Assembly (NCBI GenBank): GCA_900541185.1
Contig: UQIQ01000017.1
Coordinates: 1 to 36,103, forward strand
Direction of reading: 5' to 3'
DNA from: an uncultured Collinsella sp.
GTDB taxonomy: Bacteria; Actinomycetota; Coriobacteriia; Coriobacteriales; Coriobacteriaceae
Length of the DNA: 36,103 nt
A model generated the notes under the pieces. That model saw nothing but the letters and a program-made list of their open reading frames with translations. It had not been told where the DNA came from and ran no database searches. The translations under genes were made by a program, and so were the position numbers. This document shows, one piece after another, positions 14,916 to 22,431 of this stretch (within the stretch, counting starts at the first letter, position 1; each line of letters opens with the position of its first letter).

Positions 14916-15950
14916 CTACCAGATTCCCAGCTCGTGCTGCATTCCCAAACTCATGCACGCAATGCCAATCCAGCAGCAAAAGCCCAGCGCGATGGGCTTG
15001 CCGCCCTTTTTGACCAGCTCGACGATATCGGTATTAAAACCAATAGCCGCCATGGCCATCACAATAAAGAACTTCGACAGCTCCTTGATGGGCGCCGTGA
15101 TGGACACAGGAAGCTGAAACACCGTGGTGATCACGCTCGCCAGCACAAAGAACAGCACAAACATGGGAAACGCGCGTTTAAGCGAGAACGTGCTCTTAGC
15201 GTCGCCACCGGCCTTGCGTGCCAGATGCATCTGCCAGCATGCGAGGACCAACGTGATGGGAATAATGGCCAGCGTCCTGGTGAGCTTGACCACTGTGGCG
15301 CTCTCGAGCACATTGGCGCCGGGATGCATGCTGTCCCAAGCGCTCGCCGCAGCCGTTACGGACGAGGTGTCGTTGATGGCGGTACCGGCAAACAGGCCAA
15401 AGCCCTCGTTGGTCAGCCCGAGCATGCCGCCGAGCGTTGGAAACACGAGCGCCGCGATAACGTTAAACAGGAAGATGACCGAAATAGCCTGGGCAATCTC
15501 GCGATCGTCGGCATCGATGACGGGCGCGGTCGCGGCGATGGCAGAACCGCCGCAAATCGACGAACCCACACCCACAAGCGTCGCGATCTTGCCCGGCACG
15601 TTCATAACGCGGCAGAGCACAAAGGCGATGACAAGCGAGGTCGAGATTGTTGCCACGATAATCGGTAGCGACTGGGCGCCCTTGGACAGAATCTGGGAGA
15701 GGTTCATGCCAAAGCCAAGCAGGATAACCGCGTACTGCAAGACTTTTTTGGACGTATAGGTAACGCCGGCGGTGAGCTGTTCGCGACGATTCTTGGGAAA
15801 GACGAGCGCCAGGACCATGCCAAAGAGGATGGCAAATACCGGACCGCCGACCACCTCAATTTGTTTGCCGAGCAACGTCGCGGGAATGGCGATGATCAGG
15901 CAGAACAAGACGCCTTTCCAGCGCTCGCGTACGATGTTTGCCAGTTGCAT
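14916..15950 (-). CDS. YeiH/YadS family putative exporter (UPF0324)
   Basis: A 344-residue protein with about ten membrane helices. The family motif VGVGSSICGGSAIAATAPVI is intact, along with LLGFGMNLSQI, GTAINDTSSVTAAAS and the C-terminal MAAIGFNTDI. The family is annotated as putative sulfate exporters and has also been linked to sulfonate or taurine breakdown; the substrate is not settled. The ATG at 15950 follows AAGGAA with 7-base spacing. It is divergent from a GntR/FCD regulator (164-194 bases apart), the usual layout for a transporter and its regulator. The AAA+ type regulator lies 273 bases downstream on the same strand. Confidence 0.9.
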   Translation of the reverse strand: MQLANIVRERWKGVLFCLIIAIPATLLGKQIEVVGGPVFAILFGMVLALVFPKNRREQLTAGVTYTSKKVLQYAVILLGFGMNLSQILSKGAQSLPIIVATISTSLVIAFVLCRVMNVPGKIATLVGVGSSICGGSAIAATAPVIDADDREIAQAISVIFLFNVIAALVFPTLGGMLGLTNEGFGLFAGTAINDTSSVTAAASAWDSMHPGANVLESATVVKLTRTLAIIPITLVLACWQMHLARKAGGDAKSTFSLKRAFPMFVLFFVLASVITTVFQLPVSITAPIKELSKFFIVMAMAAIGFNTDIVELVKKGGKPIALGFCCWIGIACMSLGMQHELGIW

Positions 15951-16143
15951 ATGGGATTCCTTCTTTCTATTTCACGTTTGCGACGGCTTATGATACGGCA
16001 ACATTGAGCGCAGCCTTGCGCAAACACAGACTAAGATGCCGCAATAGTTCTCAGGCAACAGCCGAATTACCCACCGCGGAGAGCTGATTCGCGGCATAAT
16101 TAACAACTGACATATGAGTTTGATAGAACAGTTGCGAGGCGCT

Positions 16144-16845
16144 ATGGAAGAATCGATGCACGTCGGCGAGCAGGAAACGAGCCTACAGGACCAGTCCTAT
16201 CACACCATTCGACGCAAAATCGTCTACCTGGACTACAAGCCGGGCGAAAAGCTGGGCGTCAAGCAGCTTTGCGACGACCTAGATATGGGTCGCACGCCCG
16301 TGCGCGAGGCACTGGTGCGTCTGGCGCAAGAGGGCCTGGTGCGCACCGTGCCCCAGAGCGGCACCTACGTCTCACCCATCAACCTCACCCTTGCCGAGAG
16401 TGCCTGTTACATCCGCGAGCATCTGGAAAAGCAGGTGATCGTGGAGTGCTGTGCGCGAGCCACGTCGGCCGGCATCGAGCAGCTCGACCGCGCCATCGTG
16501 CTGCAGGAAAAAGCCATGGCCGAAGAGGATCGCATCGGCTTCTTTTTGAGCGACAACCTCATGCATCACATGATTTTTAGCATCGCATGTCGCAGCACCG
16601 TGTGGTCGTGGCTCGAAGAGACCAATGCCGACCTGGAGCGCTTCCGCTGGCTGCGCGCCGCCACGCAGGTTCTCGACAATCAGGACATCGTGAACGAGCA
16701 CAAGCAGATTCGCCGCGCTATCGCCGGTCGCGACCCCATCGAAGCGAGCTTTTTGGTCAGCAAGCACCTGCACATGATGTTCCGCAACCAAACCGAGGTT
16801 CTGGACCAGTTCCCCGAGTACTTCGAGACCAGCAAGCTCCGCTAA
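16144..16845 (+). CDS. GntR-family regulator, FadR/FCD type
   Basis: A 233-residue regulator. The N-terminal winged helix (SYHTIRRKIVYLDYKPGEKLGVKQLCDDLDMGRTPVREALVRLAQEGLVRTVPQSGTYVS as successive parts) is classic GntR. The C-terminal all-helical FCD domain follows, with metal-ligand-like His residues in MHHMIFS and SKHLHMM. FCD domains usually sense carboxylic acids. I prefer the ATG at 16144, which has GAGG at 5-base spacing; the ATG at 16114 is in frame but sits right after the CATAAT -10-like box and lacks a ribosome site. It is divergent from the YeiH gene. Its stop overlaps the first base of a GGGAC-loop hairpin. Confidence 0.9.
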   Translation: MEESMHVGEQETSLQDQSYHTIRRKIVYLDYKPGEKLGVKQLCDDLDMGRTPVREALVRLAQEGLVRTVPQSGTYVSPINLTLAESACYIREHLEKQVIVECCARATSAGIEQLDRAIVLQEKAMAEEDRIGFFLSDNLMHHMIFSIACRSTVWSWLEETNADLERFRWLRAATQVLDNQDIVNEHKQIRRAIAGRDPIEASFLVSKHLHMMFRNQTEVLDQFPEYFETSKLR

Positions 16846-16892
16846 CCTGCCAAAAAGGGACAGGTTCATTTTGGCAGGTTTTATCTGGTCAA
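16845..16892 (+). repeat. GGGAC-loop hairpin, copy 3
   Basis: Arms ACCTGCCAAA (16845-16854) and TTTGGCAGGT (16870-16879), loop AAGGGACAGGTTCAT, then TTTTATCTGG. The first stem base is the last base of the GntR stop codon. With the T run it could act as a terminator. Close relatives are at 19021 (inverted) and 22228. Confidence 0.8.
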
Positions 16893-16894
16893 AT

Positions 16895-16936
16895 GCAAAA
16901 AAGGCCCGGCTCCGTCTTGATGCGGAGCCGGGCCTT
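16895..16936 (-). terminator. Terminator of glmS
   Basis: A perfect 14-bp stem AAGGCCCGGCTCCG (16901-16914 with 16923-16936), 8-base loop, and TTTTTT on the - strand. It starts 24 bases after the glmS stop and may work on both strands. Confidence 0.92.
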
Positions 16937-16959
16937 AGTCGCTAGAACGGCGGAACCAA

Positions 16960-18807
16960 CTACTCGACCGTGACGCTTTTCGCCAGGTTGCGGGGCTGGT
17001 CGACGTCGCAGCCGCGCAGGATGGCGACCTCGCGGGCGAGCAGCTGCAGCGGGACACTCGCCGTGATGGGGCTGAACACGTCGCGGACTGCCGGCACGCG
17101 GATGATGCAGTCGGCAATCTTGTTGATCTCATCGTCGCCCTCGGTGGCAACGACGATGACCTTGGCACCGCGCGCCTTGCACTCCATAAGGTTCGACACG
17201 GTCTTGTCGTAGGTGGCACTCTTGGTGGCCACAGCGATGACAGGGAAGCCCAGGTCGATCAGGGCAATGGGGCCGTGCTTCATCTCACCGGCGGCATATG
17301 CCTCGGCGTGCAGGTAGCTGACCTCTTTGAGCTTGAGCGCGCCCTCGTAGGAAATAGCGGCACCCATGCCGCGACCCACAAACAGTGCGGACTGCGCGTC
17401 CTTGCACAGCAGGGCGGCCTCATGAACGGCCTCGGTTTGGGTATCCAAAATCCACTGGATCTGCTCGGCCGTATCGGAAAGCTCGCGGAACAGCATGCGC
17501 GCCTGCTTGGTGGTCAAGCGGTACTTGACCTGCGCCAGCAGCAGGGCCAGCAGCGTCAGGCTCACAACCTGGCCGATGAAGCTCTTGGTCGAGGCGACCG
17601 CGATCTCCTTGTTGGCCTTGGTGTAGATGACGCCGTCGCTCTCACGCGCCACGGGGCTGCCCACCACGTTGGTGATGCCGAAGACCTTGGCACCCTTGAT
17701 GCGCGCATCGCGGATGGCGGCGAGAGTGTCGGCCGTCTCGCCCGACTGGGACACGGCCACGACGAGCGTCGTCGGCGTGATGATGGGGTTGCGATAGCGG
17801 AACTCGCTGGCCGCCTCCACCTCGGTGGGGATGCGAGCCCAGCCCTCAATGAGATTCTTGGCAATGAGGCCAGCGTGATAGCTGGTGCCGCAAGCGATCA
17901 CGTAGACGCGGTCGATGTCGTTGAGTTCCTCGAGCGAAAGGCCCAGCTCGTCGATGTCGAGCTCGCCGGCCGGTGTCATACGACCAACCAGCGTGTCGCG
18001 CACGACGCGCGGCTGCTCGTGAATCTCCTTGAGCATAAAGTCGGGATAACCGCCCTTTTCTGCCATATCCAGGTCCCAGTCGATGTGGGTGACCTTGGGC
18101 TCGATAACGTTGCCGGCCTCGTCGGTGTACTCGACGCCTGCGGGCGCGAGCTTGGCAAACTGACCGTCCTCGAGCACCACGACATCGCGGGTGGCGTCGA
18201 TGAGCGCGATGACATCGGAGGCGACATAGGCGCCGGTCTCGCCCACGCCGACCACGATCGGGGAATCCTTGCGGGCCACGGCGATCACGCCGGGCTCGTC
18301 AGCGCACACGGCGGCCAGGCCATAGGCACCGACCACGTGGGTGCAAGCCTCGCGCACGGAGGCCATCAGGTCGTGCGTCTCGGCATAAGCCTCTTCGATC
18401 AGATGCGCGAAGACCTCGGTATCGGTCTCGCTCTTAAAGTGGTGGCCGCGGCCCTCCAGCTCTTCGCGCAGCTCGGCGAAGTTCTCGATGATGCCGTTGT
18501 GGACGATGGCGATACGACCGTCACAGCTGGTGTGGGGGTGAGCGTTAACGACGGAGGGCTTGCCGTGGGTGGCCCAACGGGTGTGGCCGATACCGCAGGT
18601 AGCGTCGCTGTCGATGTTGGAAAGCTCGCTCTCCAGGCCCGCGACCTTGCCCACGCGGCGGATGACGTCGAGGTGCGCCGCGGCGCCCTCGCCCACCTCG
18701 AGCGCGACGCCCGAGGAGTCATAGCCGCGATACTCCATACGCTTGAGGCCCGTGACCAGGATGTTCTTTGCAATATCAGAGCCGGTGTAGCCGACAATTC
18801 CGCACAT
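16960..18807 (-). CDS. glmS: Glutamine-fructose-6-phosphate aminotransferase (isomerising)
   Basis: A 615-residue enzyme that makes glucosamine-6-phosphate from fructose-6-phosphate and glutamine, the entry to peptidoglycan and amino-sugar synthesis. Met1-Cys2-Gly-Ile-Val carries the Cys2 nucleophile of the N-terminal glutaminase, followed by HTRWATHG and the NGIIENF region. Two SIS isomerase domains follow (CGTSYHAG, SQSGETADTLAA, KLKEVSYLHAEAYAAGEMKHGP) and the end is NLAKSVTVE. Length is standard. The ATG at 18807 must be right because Cys2 has to be exposed; AAGGGA lies 9 bases upstream. No glmS ribozyme core is recognisable in the leader, but GntR-type half-sites sit over the promoter. 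Confidence 0.97.
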   Translation of the reverse strand: MCGIVGYTGSDIAKNILVTGLKRMEYRGYDSSGVALEVGEGAAAHLDVIRRVGKVAGLESELSNIDSDATCGIGHTRWATHGKPSVVNAHPHTSCDGRIAIVHNGIIENFAELREELEGRGHHFKSETDTEVFAHLIEEAYAETHDLMASVREACTHVVGAYGLAAVCADEPGVIAVARKDSPIVVGVGETGAYVASDVIALIDATRDVVVLEDGQFAKLAPAGVEYTDEAGNVIEPKVTHIDWDLDMAEKGGYPDFMLKEIHEQPRVVRDTLVGRMTPAGELDIDELGLSLEELNDIDRVYVIACGTSYHAGLIAKNLIEGWARIPTEVEAASEFRYRNPIITPTTLVVAVSQSGETADTLAAIRDARIKGAKVFGITNVVGSPVARESDGVIYTKANKEIAVASTKSFIGQVVSLTLLALLLAQVKYRLTTKQARMLFRELSDTAEQIQWILDTQTEAVHEAALLCKDAQSALFVGRGMGAAISYEGALKLKEVSYLHAEAYAAGEMKHGPIALIDLGFPVIAVATKSATYDKTVSNLMECKARGAKVIVVATEGDDEINKIADCIIRVPAVRDVFSPITASVPLQLLAREVAILRGCDVDQPRNLAKSVTVE

Positions 18808-18881
18808 AGGATAAATCCCTTCGTCCGCTTGACTGCAAAACGTCCACGCACAGGGGGCGCTGAGACGCATAACGTTCGAGT

Positions 18882-18910
18882 ATTGTACTCACGCAAACGC
18901 AAGCTGATAT
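18882..18910 (-). promoter_or_regulatory. Possible glmS promoter
   Basis: On the - strand -10 TACAAT (18887-18882), 17-base spacer, weak -35 ATATCA (18910-18905). The -35 overlaps the palindrome at 18909-18924. Confidence 0.45.
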
Positions 18911-18940
18911 ACCAGAAGTGGTATCTCAACTTGAATACCA
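18909..18940. promoter_or_regulatory. GntR-type operator candidate at glmS promoter
   Basis: ATACCA-GAAG-TGGTAT (18909-18924) is a perfect inverted repeat, and a third half-site ATACCA follows at 18935-18940, paired with TGGTAT over a 10-base gap. GGTAT/ATACC half-sites resemble those of HutC-type GntR regulators of amino-sugar genes. The site covers the -35, so repression is the simplest reading. The regulator is not identified. Confidence 0.5.
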
Positions 18941-19011
18941 CTCGATACACACACCCCACCCCGAAGGGGGCAGGCACCTTCGTGGTGGTTTGGTCTGACA
19001 GCATCGTTTGC

Positions 19012-19055
19012 CCAGATAAAACCTGCCAAAATAAACCTGTCCCTAATAGGCGGGT
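19012..19055 (-). repeat. GGGAC-loop hairpin, copy 4 (inverted)
   Basis: Arms ACCTGCC (19021-19027) and GGCGGGT (19049-19055), pairing with one G-T. Read on the - strand it has the loop TTAGGGACAGGTTTATTTT and the same tail TTTTATCTGG as copies 3 and 5. The TTGACA of the lacI promoter starts 2 bases beyond it. Confidence 0.75.
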
Positions 19056-19056
19056 T

Positions 19057-19087
19057 TTGACACCTCAGGGGCGGGCGATGCTACAAT
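19057..19087 (+). promoter_or_regulatory. lacI-type regulator promoter
   Basis: Perfect -35 TTGACA (19057-19062) and -10 TACAAT (19082-19087), with a long 19-base spacer. The start codon is 35 bases downstream of the -10. Confidence 0.55.
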
Positions 19088-19122
19088 CTGGCTTGTACTT
19101 GAAACGCATCAAAGGGGCCGCT

Positions 19123-20235
19123 ATGGCAAAGGTAAAAATCAGCGACGTCGCGCGCGAGGCCGGGGTTTCGTTGGGCACGGTTTCCAACGCGCTCAACCAC
19201 CCCGAAAAGCTGCGTCCCGAGACCCTCAAGCTCATTAACGAAACCATCAATCGACTGGGCTACCTGCCCAACCAAAGCGCTCGTCAGCTCGCGGGCGGCG
19301 CCACCAAGTCCTTTGGCCTGGTGCTCCCCCGTCTCGACCACGGCTTTTCACTCCAAATCGCCAGCGGCGCCCACAACGAGGCCCGCAAGCACGGCTACGA
19401 CCTGCTCATCGCCAACGCCGATAACGACGATATTCTCGAGGACCATTACCTGCGCTACTTTATGGGCACCCAGATGTCCGGCGTCATGGTTCAGCCCATG
19501 GCATCCCCCGACTGGCACCCCGCCCTGACCAAGATGCCCGTGCCGATCGTCCATCTGGACATCCATTGCTCCGAGCCCGGCTACTACGTGGCCGCCGACA
19601 ACGAGGCACAAGGCCGCATCATCGCCGAGCTCGCCATCGCCCGCGGCGCGCACCATATTGTCGTCGTCGGCCGAGCAGCATTTATGCAACTCACCCTGCG
19701 CGTCCTTGGCATTCATAAGGCGCTCGCCCTACATCCCGATATCAAGATCGAAGTCATCGACGCCGGCGAATGGAATACCGCCGCCGACGGCTACGGCATC
19801 GGCACCCAAATCGCCGCGCGCGCCGCCGACGAACGCCCCGATTTTGTCGTCGGCCTGACCGACGTGCTGGCCTCGGGCGTCATCTCGGCGCTGGTCGACA
19901 AAGGCATCGCCGTCCCCGGGCAAGTACGCGTAGCAGGTTGCGATGGCAACCCGCTCGCTTGGAGCGGATCGGTCCCGCTCACTACGGTAGCGCCCCCGGG
20001 CTACGAGATTGGCCGCAAGGGCGTTCAATTGCTCATGGAGCAAATCGAGAACAAGGCCCCAGCAAAGACCAAGCATATCCGCGTCGGCTCTACAGCGCGC
20101 ACCGTCACCGCAGTCACCGCCGCCGAGGACATCAACCGCCAAGAACTGGTACGTCCGTTCCTGCTGGAACGCGCCAGCACCCAGGCAAGCAGCCAGACCG
20201 ACGCCACGGCCATCAACCTCGGTGCGTATCTATAG
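19123..20235 (+). CDS. LacI-family transcriptional regulator
   Basis: A 370-residue regulator. The N-terminal HTH with hinge is canonical (KISDVAREAGVSLGTVSNALNHPEKLRPET, then GYLPNQSARQLAGG) and a periplasmic-binding-protein-like sensor fills about residues 60-340. In that part, the usual effector-contact positions (FGLVLPRL, HLDIHCSE, VGLTDVLASGVISAL) are recognisable, but the ligand is not. The ATG at 19123 follows AAAGGGG with 6-base spacing. It is divergent from glmS and convergent with a HAD phosphatase, with no transporter or glycosidase adjacent, so its regulon is elsewhere or it acts on glmS. The final 30 residues (RASTQASSQTDATAI) look like a disordered tail. Confidence 0.92.
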   Translation: MAKVKISDVAREAGVSLGTVSNALNHPEKLRPETLKLINETINRLGYLPNQSARQLAGGATKSFGLVLPRLDHGFSLQIASGAHNEARKHGYDLLIANADNDDILEDHYLRYFMGTQMSGVMVQPMASPDWHPALTKMPVPIVHLDIHCSEPGYYVAADNEAQGRIIAELAIARGAHHIVVVGRAAFMQLTLRVLGIHKALALHPDIKIEVIDAGEWNTAADGYGIGTQIAARAADERPDFVVGLTDVLASGVISALVDKGIAVPGQVRVAGCDGNPLAWSGSVPLTTVAPPGYEIGRKGVQLLMEQIENKAPAKTKHIRVGSTARTVTAVTAAEDINRQELVRPFLLERASTQASSQTDATAINLGAYL

Positions 20236-20268
20236 CACGCCCGCAAGTATGCTAAGTCGCCGCTCAAG

Positions 20269-20302
20269 CAAAAGAGGCCCGACCATTGCCGGACCCCTTT
20301 TG
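20269..20302 (-). terminator. Terminator of HAD phosphatase gene
   Basis: A 13-bp stem that pairs completely on the - strand with two G-U pairs (CAAAAGGGGTCCG with CGGGCCTCTTTTG), followed by CTTGAG. It starts 47 bases beyond the stop at 20349 and may also serve the convergent LacI gene. Confidence 0.65.
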
Positions 20303-20348
20303 TTTAAGCGCAAACGTAAGCAATTGCTCGTTTCAACGCCGCAATTGT

Positions 20349-20999
20349 CTAGCGCACGGCCTTGACCGCCGCCGCCAGATCGAACAACGTATCGAGCACG
20401 GCCTCGCAGCCATCCACCACGTCCTGCGGCAGCGGCACGATATCGGGGACGGCAAAGACGTGGCAGCCAGCCGTAATGCCCGAGACGCAGCCGTTGCGCG
20501 AATCCTCGACCACGGCACATTCCTCGGGAGTAAAGCCCGCGCGCTCGCAGGCGAGCAGATACATCTCGGGGTCGGGCTTGCCGTGCACGACGTCCTCGCC
20601 GCAGGTCACGGTCTCAAACTTGTCAAAGAGACCGAATGCTTTAAGGTTGCGCTCGGCGGTAACGTGGCGCGACGACGTCGCTAGACCCACGTGATAGCCC
20701 GCAGCCAGCAGCTCGTCTAGGCACTCGGCGGCGCCGGCCTTAAGCTCCAGCTCGGTCTTGACCATCTCGTCGCGAATCTCCTTGTGGCGGACATAGATCG
20801 CCTCGGCGGTCTCGTGGCTGCCGTAATGCTCCTCGAGAATGCCCGTGACATCAGGCAGCGTGCGGCCGATAAACTGATGGATCAGCGCATCATCAATTGC
20901 GAGCCCCAGCTCAGCGGCGCCTGCCTTCCAGGCCTTAATCCCCAAACGCTCGGTATCGACCAGCGTTCCATCCATGTCAAAAATAACAGCCTTGATCAT
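20349..20999 (-). CDS. HAD hydrolase, beta-phosphoglucomutase-like
   Basis: A 216-residue phosphatase or phosphomutase. Motif I FDMDGTLVDTE (Asp8, Asp10 nucleophile and acid) is near the N terminus, motif II is LATSSRH, motif III Lys lies in HGKPDPEMYL and motif IV is VVEDSRNG. A helical cap sits between motifs I and II. This is the sugar-phosphate branch of subfamily I (beta-PGM, phosphatases of small sugar phosphates). The substrate is not predictable. The ATG at 20999 follows GGGGGA at 5-base spacing; the longer frame to 21086 runs through the promoter. It is divergent from larE, with a palindrome GTATAT-AACGT-ATATAC between them. Confidence 0.9.
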   Translation of the reverse strand: MIKAVIFDMDGTLVDTERLGIKAWKAGAAELGLAIDDALIHQFIGRTLPDVTGILEEHYGSHETAEAIYVRHKEIRDEMVKTELELKAGAAECLDELLAAGYHVGLATSSRHVTAERNLKAFGLFDKFETVTCGEDVVHGKPDPEMYLLACERAGFTPEECAVVEDSRNGCVSGITAGCHVFAVPDIVPLPQDVVDGCEAVLDTLFDLAAAVKAVR

Positions 21000-21059
21000 A
21001 TCGGTCCCCCATCGACTCTCACTGTCGCATTGCCGCAACTCTACCGCATTTGGCAACTT

Positions 21060-21076
21060 GTATATAACGTATATAC
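21060..21076. promoter_or_regulatory. Palindrome between HAD and larE genes
   Basis: GTATAT-AACGT-ATATAC, 6-bp perfect arms with a 5-base centre, in an AT-rich block between divergent genes. It may be an operator or overlapping -10 boxes. Confidence 0.35.
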
Positions 21077-21172
21077 CATATTGCACTTTCGTTACATAGA
21101 TAGAAGTCTTATGGCAAGTAACGCATTAGGATTATAGTTTTCGATCGAGTACTCAACGATAAGGAACGTTTC

Positions 21173-22051
21173 ATGATTTTAGACACCACGGCACCCGCAG
21201 AGGAGCTTCAAGACAAGCTATCGGCACTCGAGCAGCTGCTTTTGGCATACGGGCGCGTGGCCATCGGGTTTTCCGGCGGCGTTGACAGCAGCTTTTTGGC
21301 CGCCGTATGCGCCCGCATCATGCCTACCAATACCCTCCTCGTTCACCTCACCACGCCGCTCATCGGCACGCCCGAACAGGCTTCGTTTGAGCGGTCCGTC
21401 GACGGTCAAGCCAATGAGGGGCCGCATTTTAAGCCCCCCGTGCTCAATCTTTCGGTCGATCAGCTGCAGCTCCCCCAAGTAATCTGCAACGATGCCAATC
21501 GCTGCTACCACTGCAAGCACGCCGGCTTTACCGCCATCGTCAACCACGCCAAGTCGCTCGGCTTTCCCACCGTCATCGATGGCAGCAATGCAAGCGATCG
21601 CGGTGACTACCGCCCCGGCATGCGTGCGGCAGAAGAGCTCGGCGTACGCTCCCCTCTTATGGAGGTCGGCTTTACCAAGGACGAAGAGCGCGAGCTACTA
21701 CGCACATGGGGCTATCCTGTTTGGAACCTGCCGGCGGGAGCATGTCTTGCCACGCGCGTCCCCACGGGCGAGGAGCTTACGTTCGAGAAGGTCTCCCTGA
21801 TCCGCGCCTGCGAGGATTACCTGCACGATCTTGACCTGGCACAGGTACGCGCGCGCTTGATCGGCGGCTGCATGCATATCGAGGCCGCACCCGCAGATGT
21901 CGCCAAGATTGCCGCCCTCGGCGGTGCCGCTGTCGACGACAAGGGCAAGACCCCGCTGCCCGCCGTTATCGAGTCCGCGCTGCGCGAGCTGGGCTGCGAC
22001 CATATTTCCCCCGAGGTTACCCCCTACATCCACGGCAACATGAACCTTTAA
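21173..22051 (+). CDS. larE: LarE-type ATP-dependent sacrificial sulfur transferase
   Basis: A 292-residue PP-loop ATPase. GFSGGVDSS (32-40) is the ATP-binding PP-loop, and later parts (NRCYHCKHAGF at 109-119, DGSNASDRGDYRPGM, ACLATR at 190-195) match LarE, which adds sulfur to pyridinium dicarboxylate while making the nickel-pincer cofactor of lactate racemase. Three Cys are placed as in the iron-sulfur class: Cys111 and Cys114 (CxxC) and Cys191; this class is thought to hold a 4Fe-4S cluster instead of sacrificing one Cys. The ATG at 21173 has AAGGAA at 7-base spacing. larA, larB and larC are not nearby, so the partner genes lie elsewhere or the sulfur goes to another acceptor. Structured element B starts right after the stop. 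Confidence 0.9.
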   Translation: MILDTTAPAEELQDKLSALEQLLLAYGRVAIGFSGGVDSSFLAAVCARIMPTNTLLVHLTTPLIGTPEQASFERSVDGQANEGPHFKPPVLNLSVDQLQLPQVICNDANRCYHCKHAGFTAIVNHAKSLGFPTVIDGSNASDRGDYRPGMRAAEELGVRSPLMEVGFTKDEERELLRTWGYPVWNLPAGACLATRVPTGEELTFEKVSLIRACEDYLHDLDLAQVRARLIGGCMHIEAAPADVAKIAALGGAAVDDKGKTPLPAVIESALRELGCDHISPEVTPYIHGNMNL

Positions 22052-22188
22052 GTTACGCCGTTTTACAAACGGCGTAACCGCTCGGCGCTGCGCAGGCCCC
22101 GGGCACGGCAATCTGACGTTCAACTGCACGGGCGCGACCAAAAGGTCAGCGCCCGCTTGTTTCACGTCACCTTGCCGCACCCGGAGCC
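22052..22188 (+). repeat. Structured dispersed element, copy B
   Basis: The first stem (22052-22063 with 22067-22078, 12 bp, loop TAC) directly abuts the larE stop. The second module repeats the shape of copy A: outer 22095-22103 with 22180-22188 (one mismatch), internal loop CAC/GCA, GGCAA with TTGCC, mismatched TC/CC, TGACGT with ACGTCA, then a hairpin of 22130-22139 with 22144-22154, bulged A and loop AAAA. The inner half is nearly identical to copy A while the outer stems have changed on both sides. It is followed by CGCTCGCTCGC as in copy A. Confidence 0.8.
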
Positions 22189-22431
22189 CGCTCGCTCGCA
22201 TATGCTCAACCTGGACTGCGTTAACTGACCTGCCAATAAGGGACGGGTTTGTTTTGGCAGGTTTTATCTGGTGAAACGCTGAATAGCCCCACATTCACAA
22301 CCGCCGCAGCTCCATATGAGGCAAATGAACCAGTAGCGTTTGTTCCAAATCTTAAGTATTTGTTCGGCAGAACGGCCCCTGCCGGCTCCTGCTAGACTGG
22401 TAGACTCCCAACCGTCCATCCAGGAGCCTCA
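22189..22431. other. Gene-free stretch before nuclease gene
   Basis: After element B comes the GGGAC-loop hairpin at 22228-22262. The remaining 22275-22431 holds the leader of the nuclease gene, with GTTCnnnnGAAC-like bases at 22368 and TAGACT repeated at 22393 and 22401. No convincing promoter pair or gene is seen. Confidence 0.4.
22228..22272 (+). repeat. GGGAC-loop hairpin, copy 5
   Basis: Arms ACCTGCCAA (22228-22236) and TTGGCAGGT (22254-22262), loop TAAGGGACGGGTTTGTT, then TTTTATCTGG. It has the same layout as copy 3 and ends in a T run. Confidence 0.8.

Larger units (their letters stand above)
18808..19122. other. glmS-lacI divergent intergenic region
   Basis: About 315 bases without a gene. 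In order it holds the glmS leader and -10, three GGTAT/ATACC half-sites, a C/G-rich imperfect hairpin (about 18955-18992, CCGAAGG with CCTTCG), an inverted GGGAC-loop hairpin at 19021-19055, and the lacI promoter. A + frame open across glmS into lacI is an antisense shadow. Confidence 0.6.

Noticed and set aside
18808..18890. glmS ribozyme
   Set aside because: The leader before glmS is short and I see no glmS ribozyme core. A covariance search would settle it.
17275..20235. A very long + strand frame running antisense through glmS and into the LacI gene
   Set aside because: The first 600 codons are the reverse complement of glmS, a strongly conserved enzyme. The real start of the LacI protein is the ATG at 19123 with its own ribosome site and promoter.
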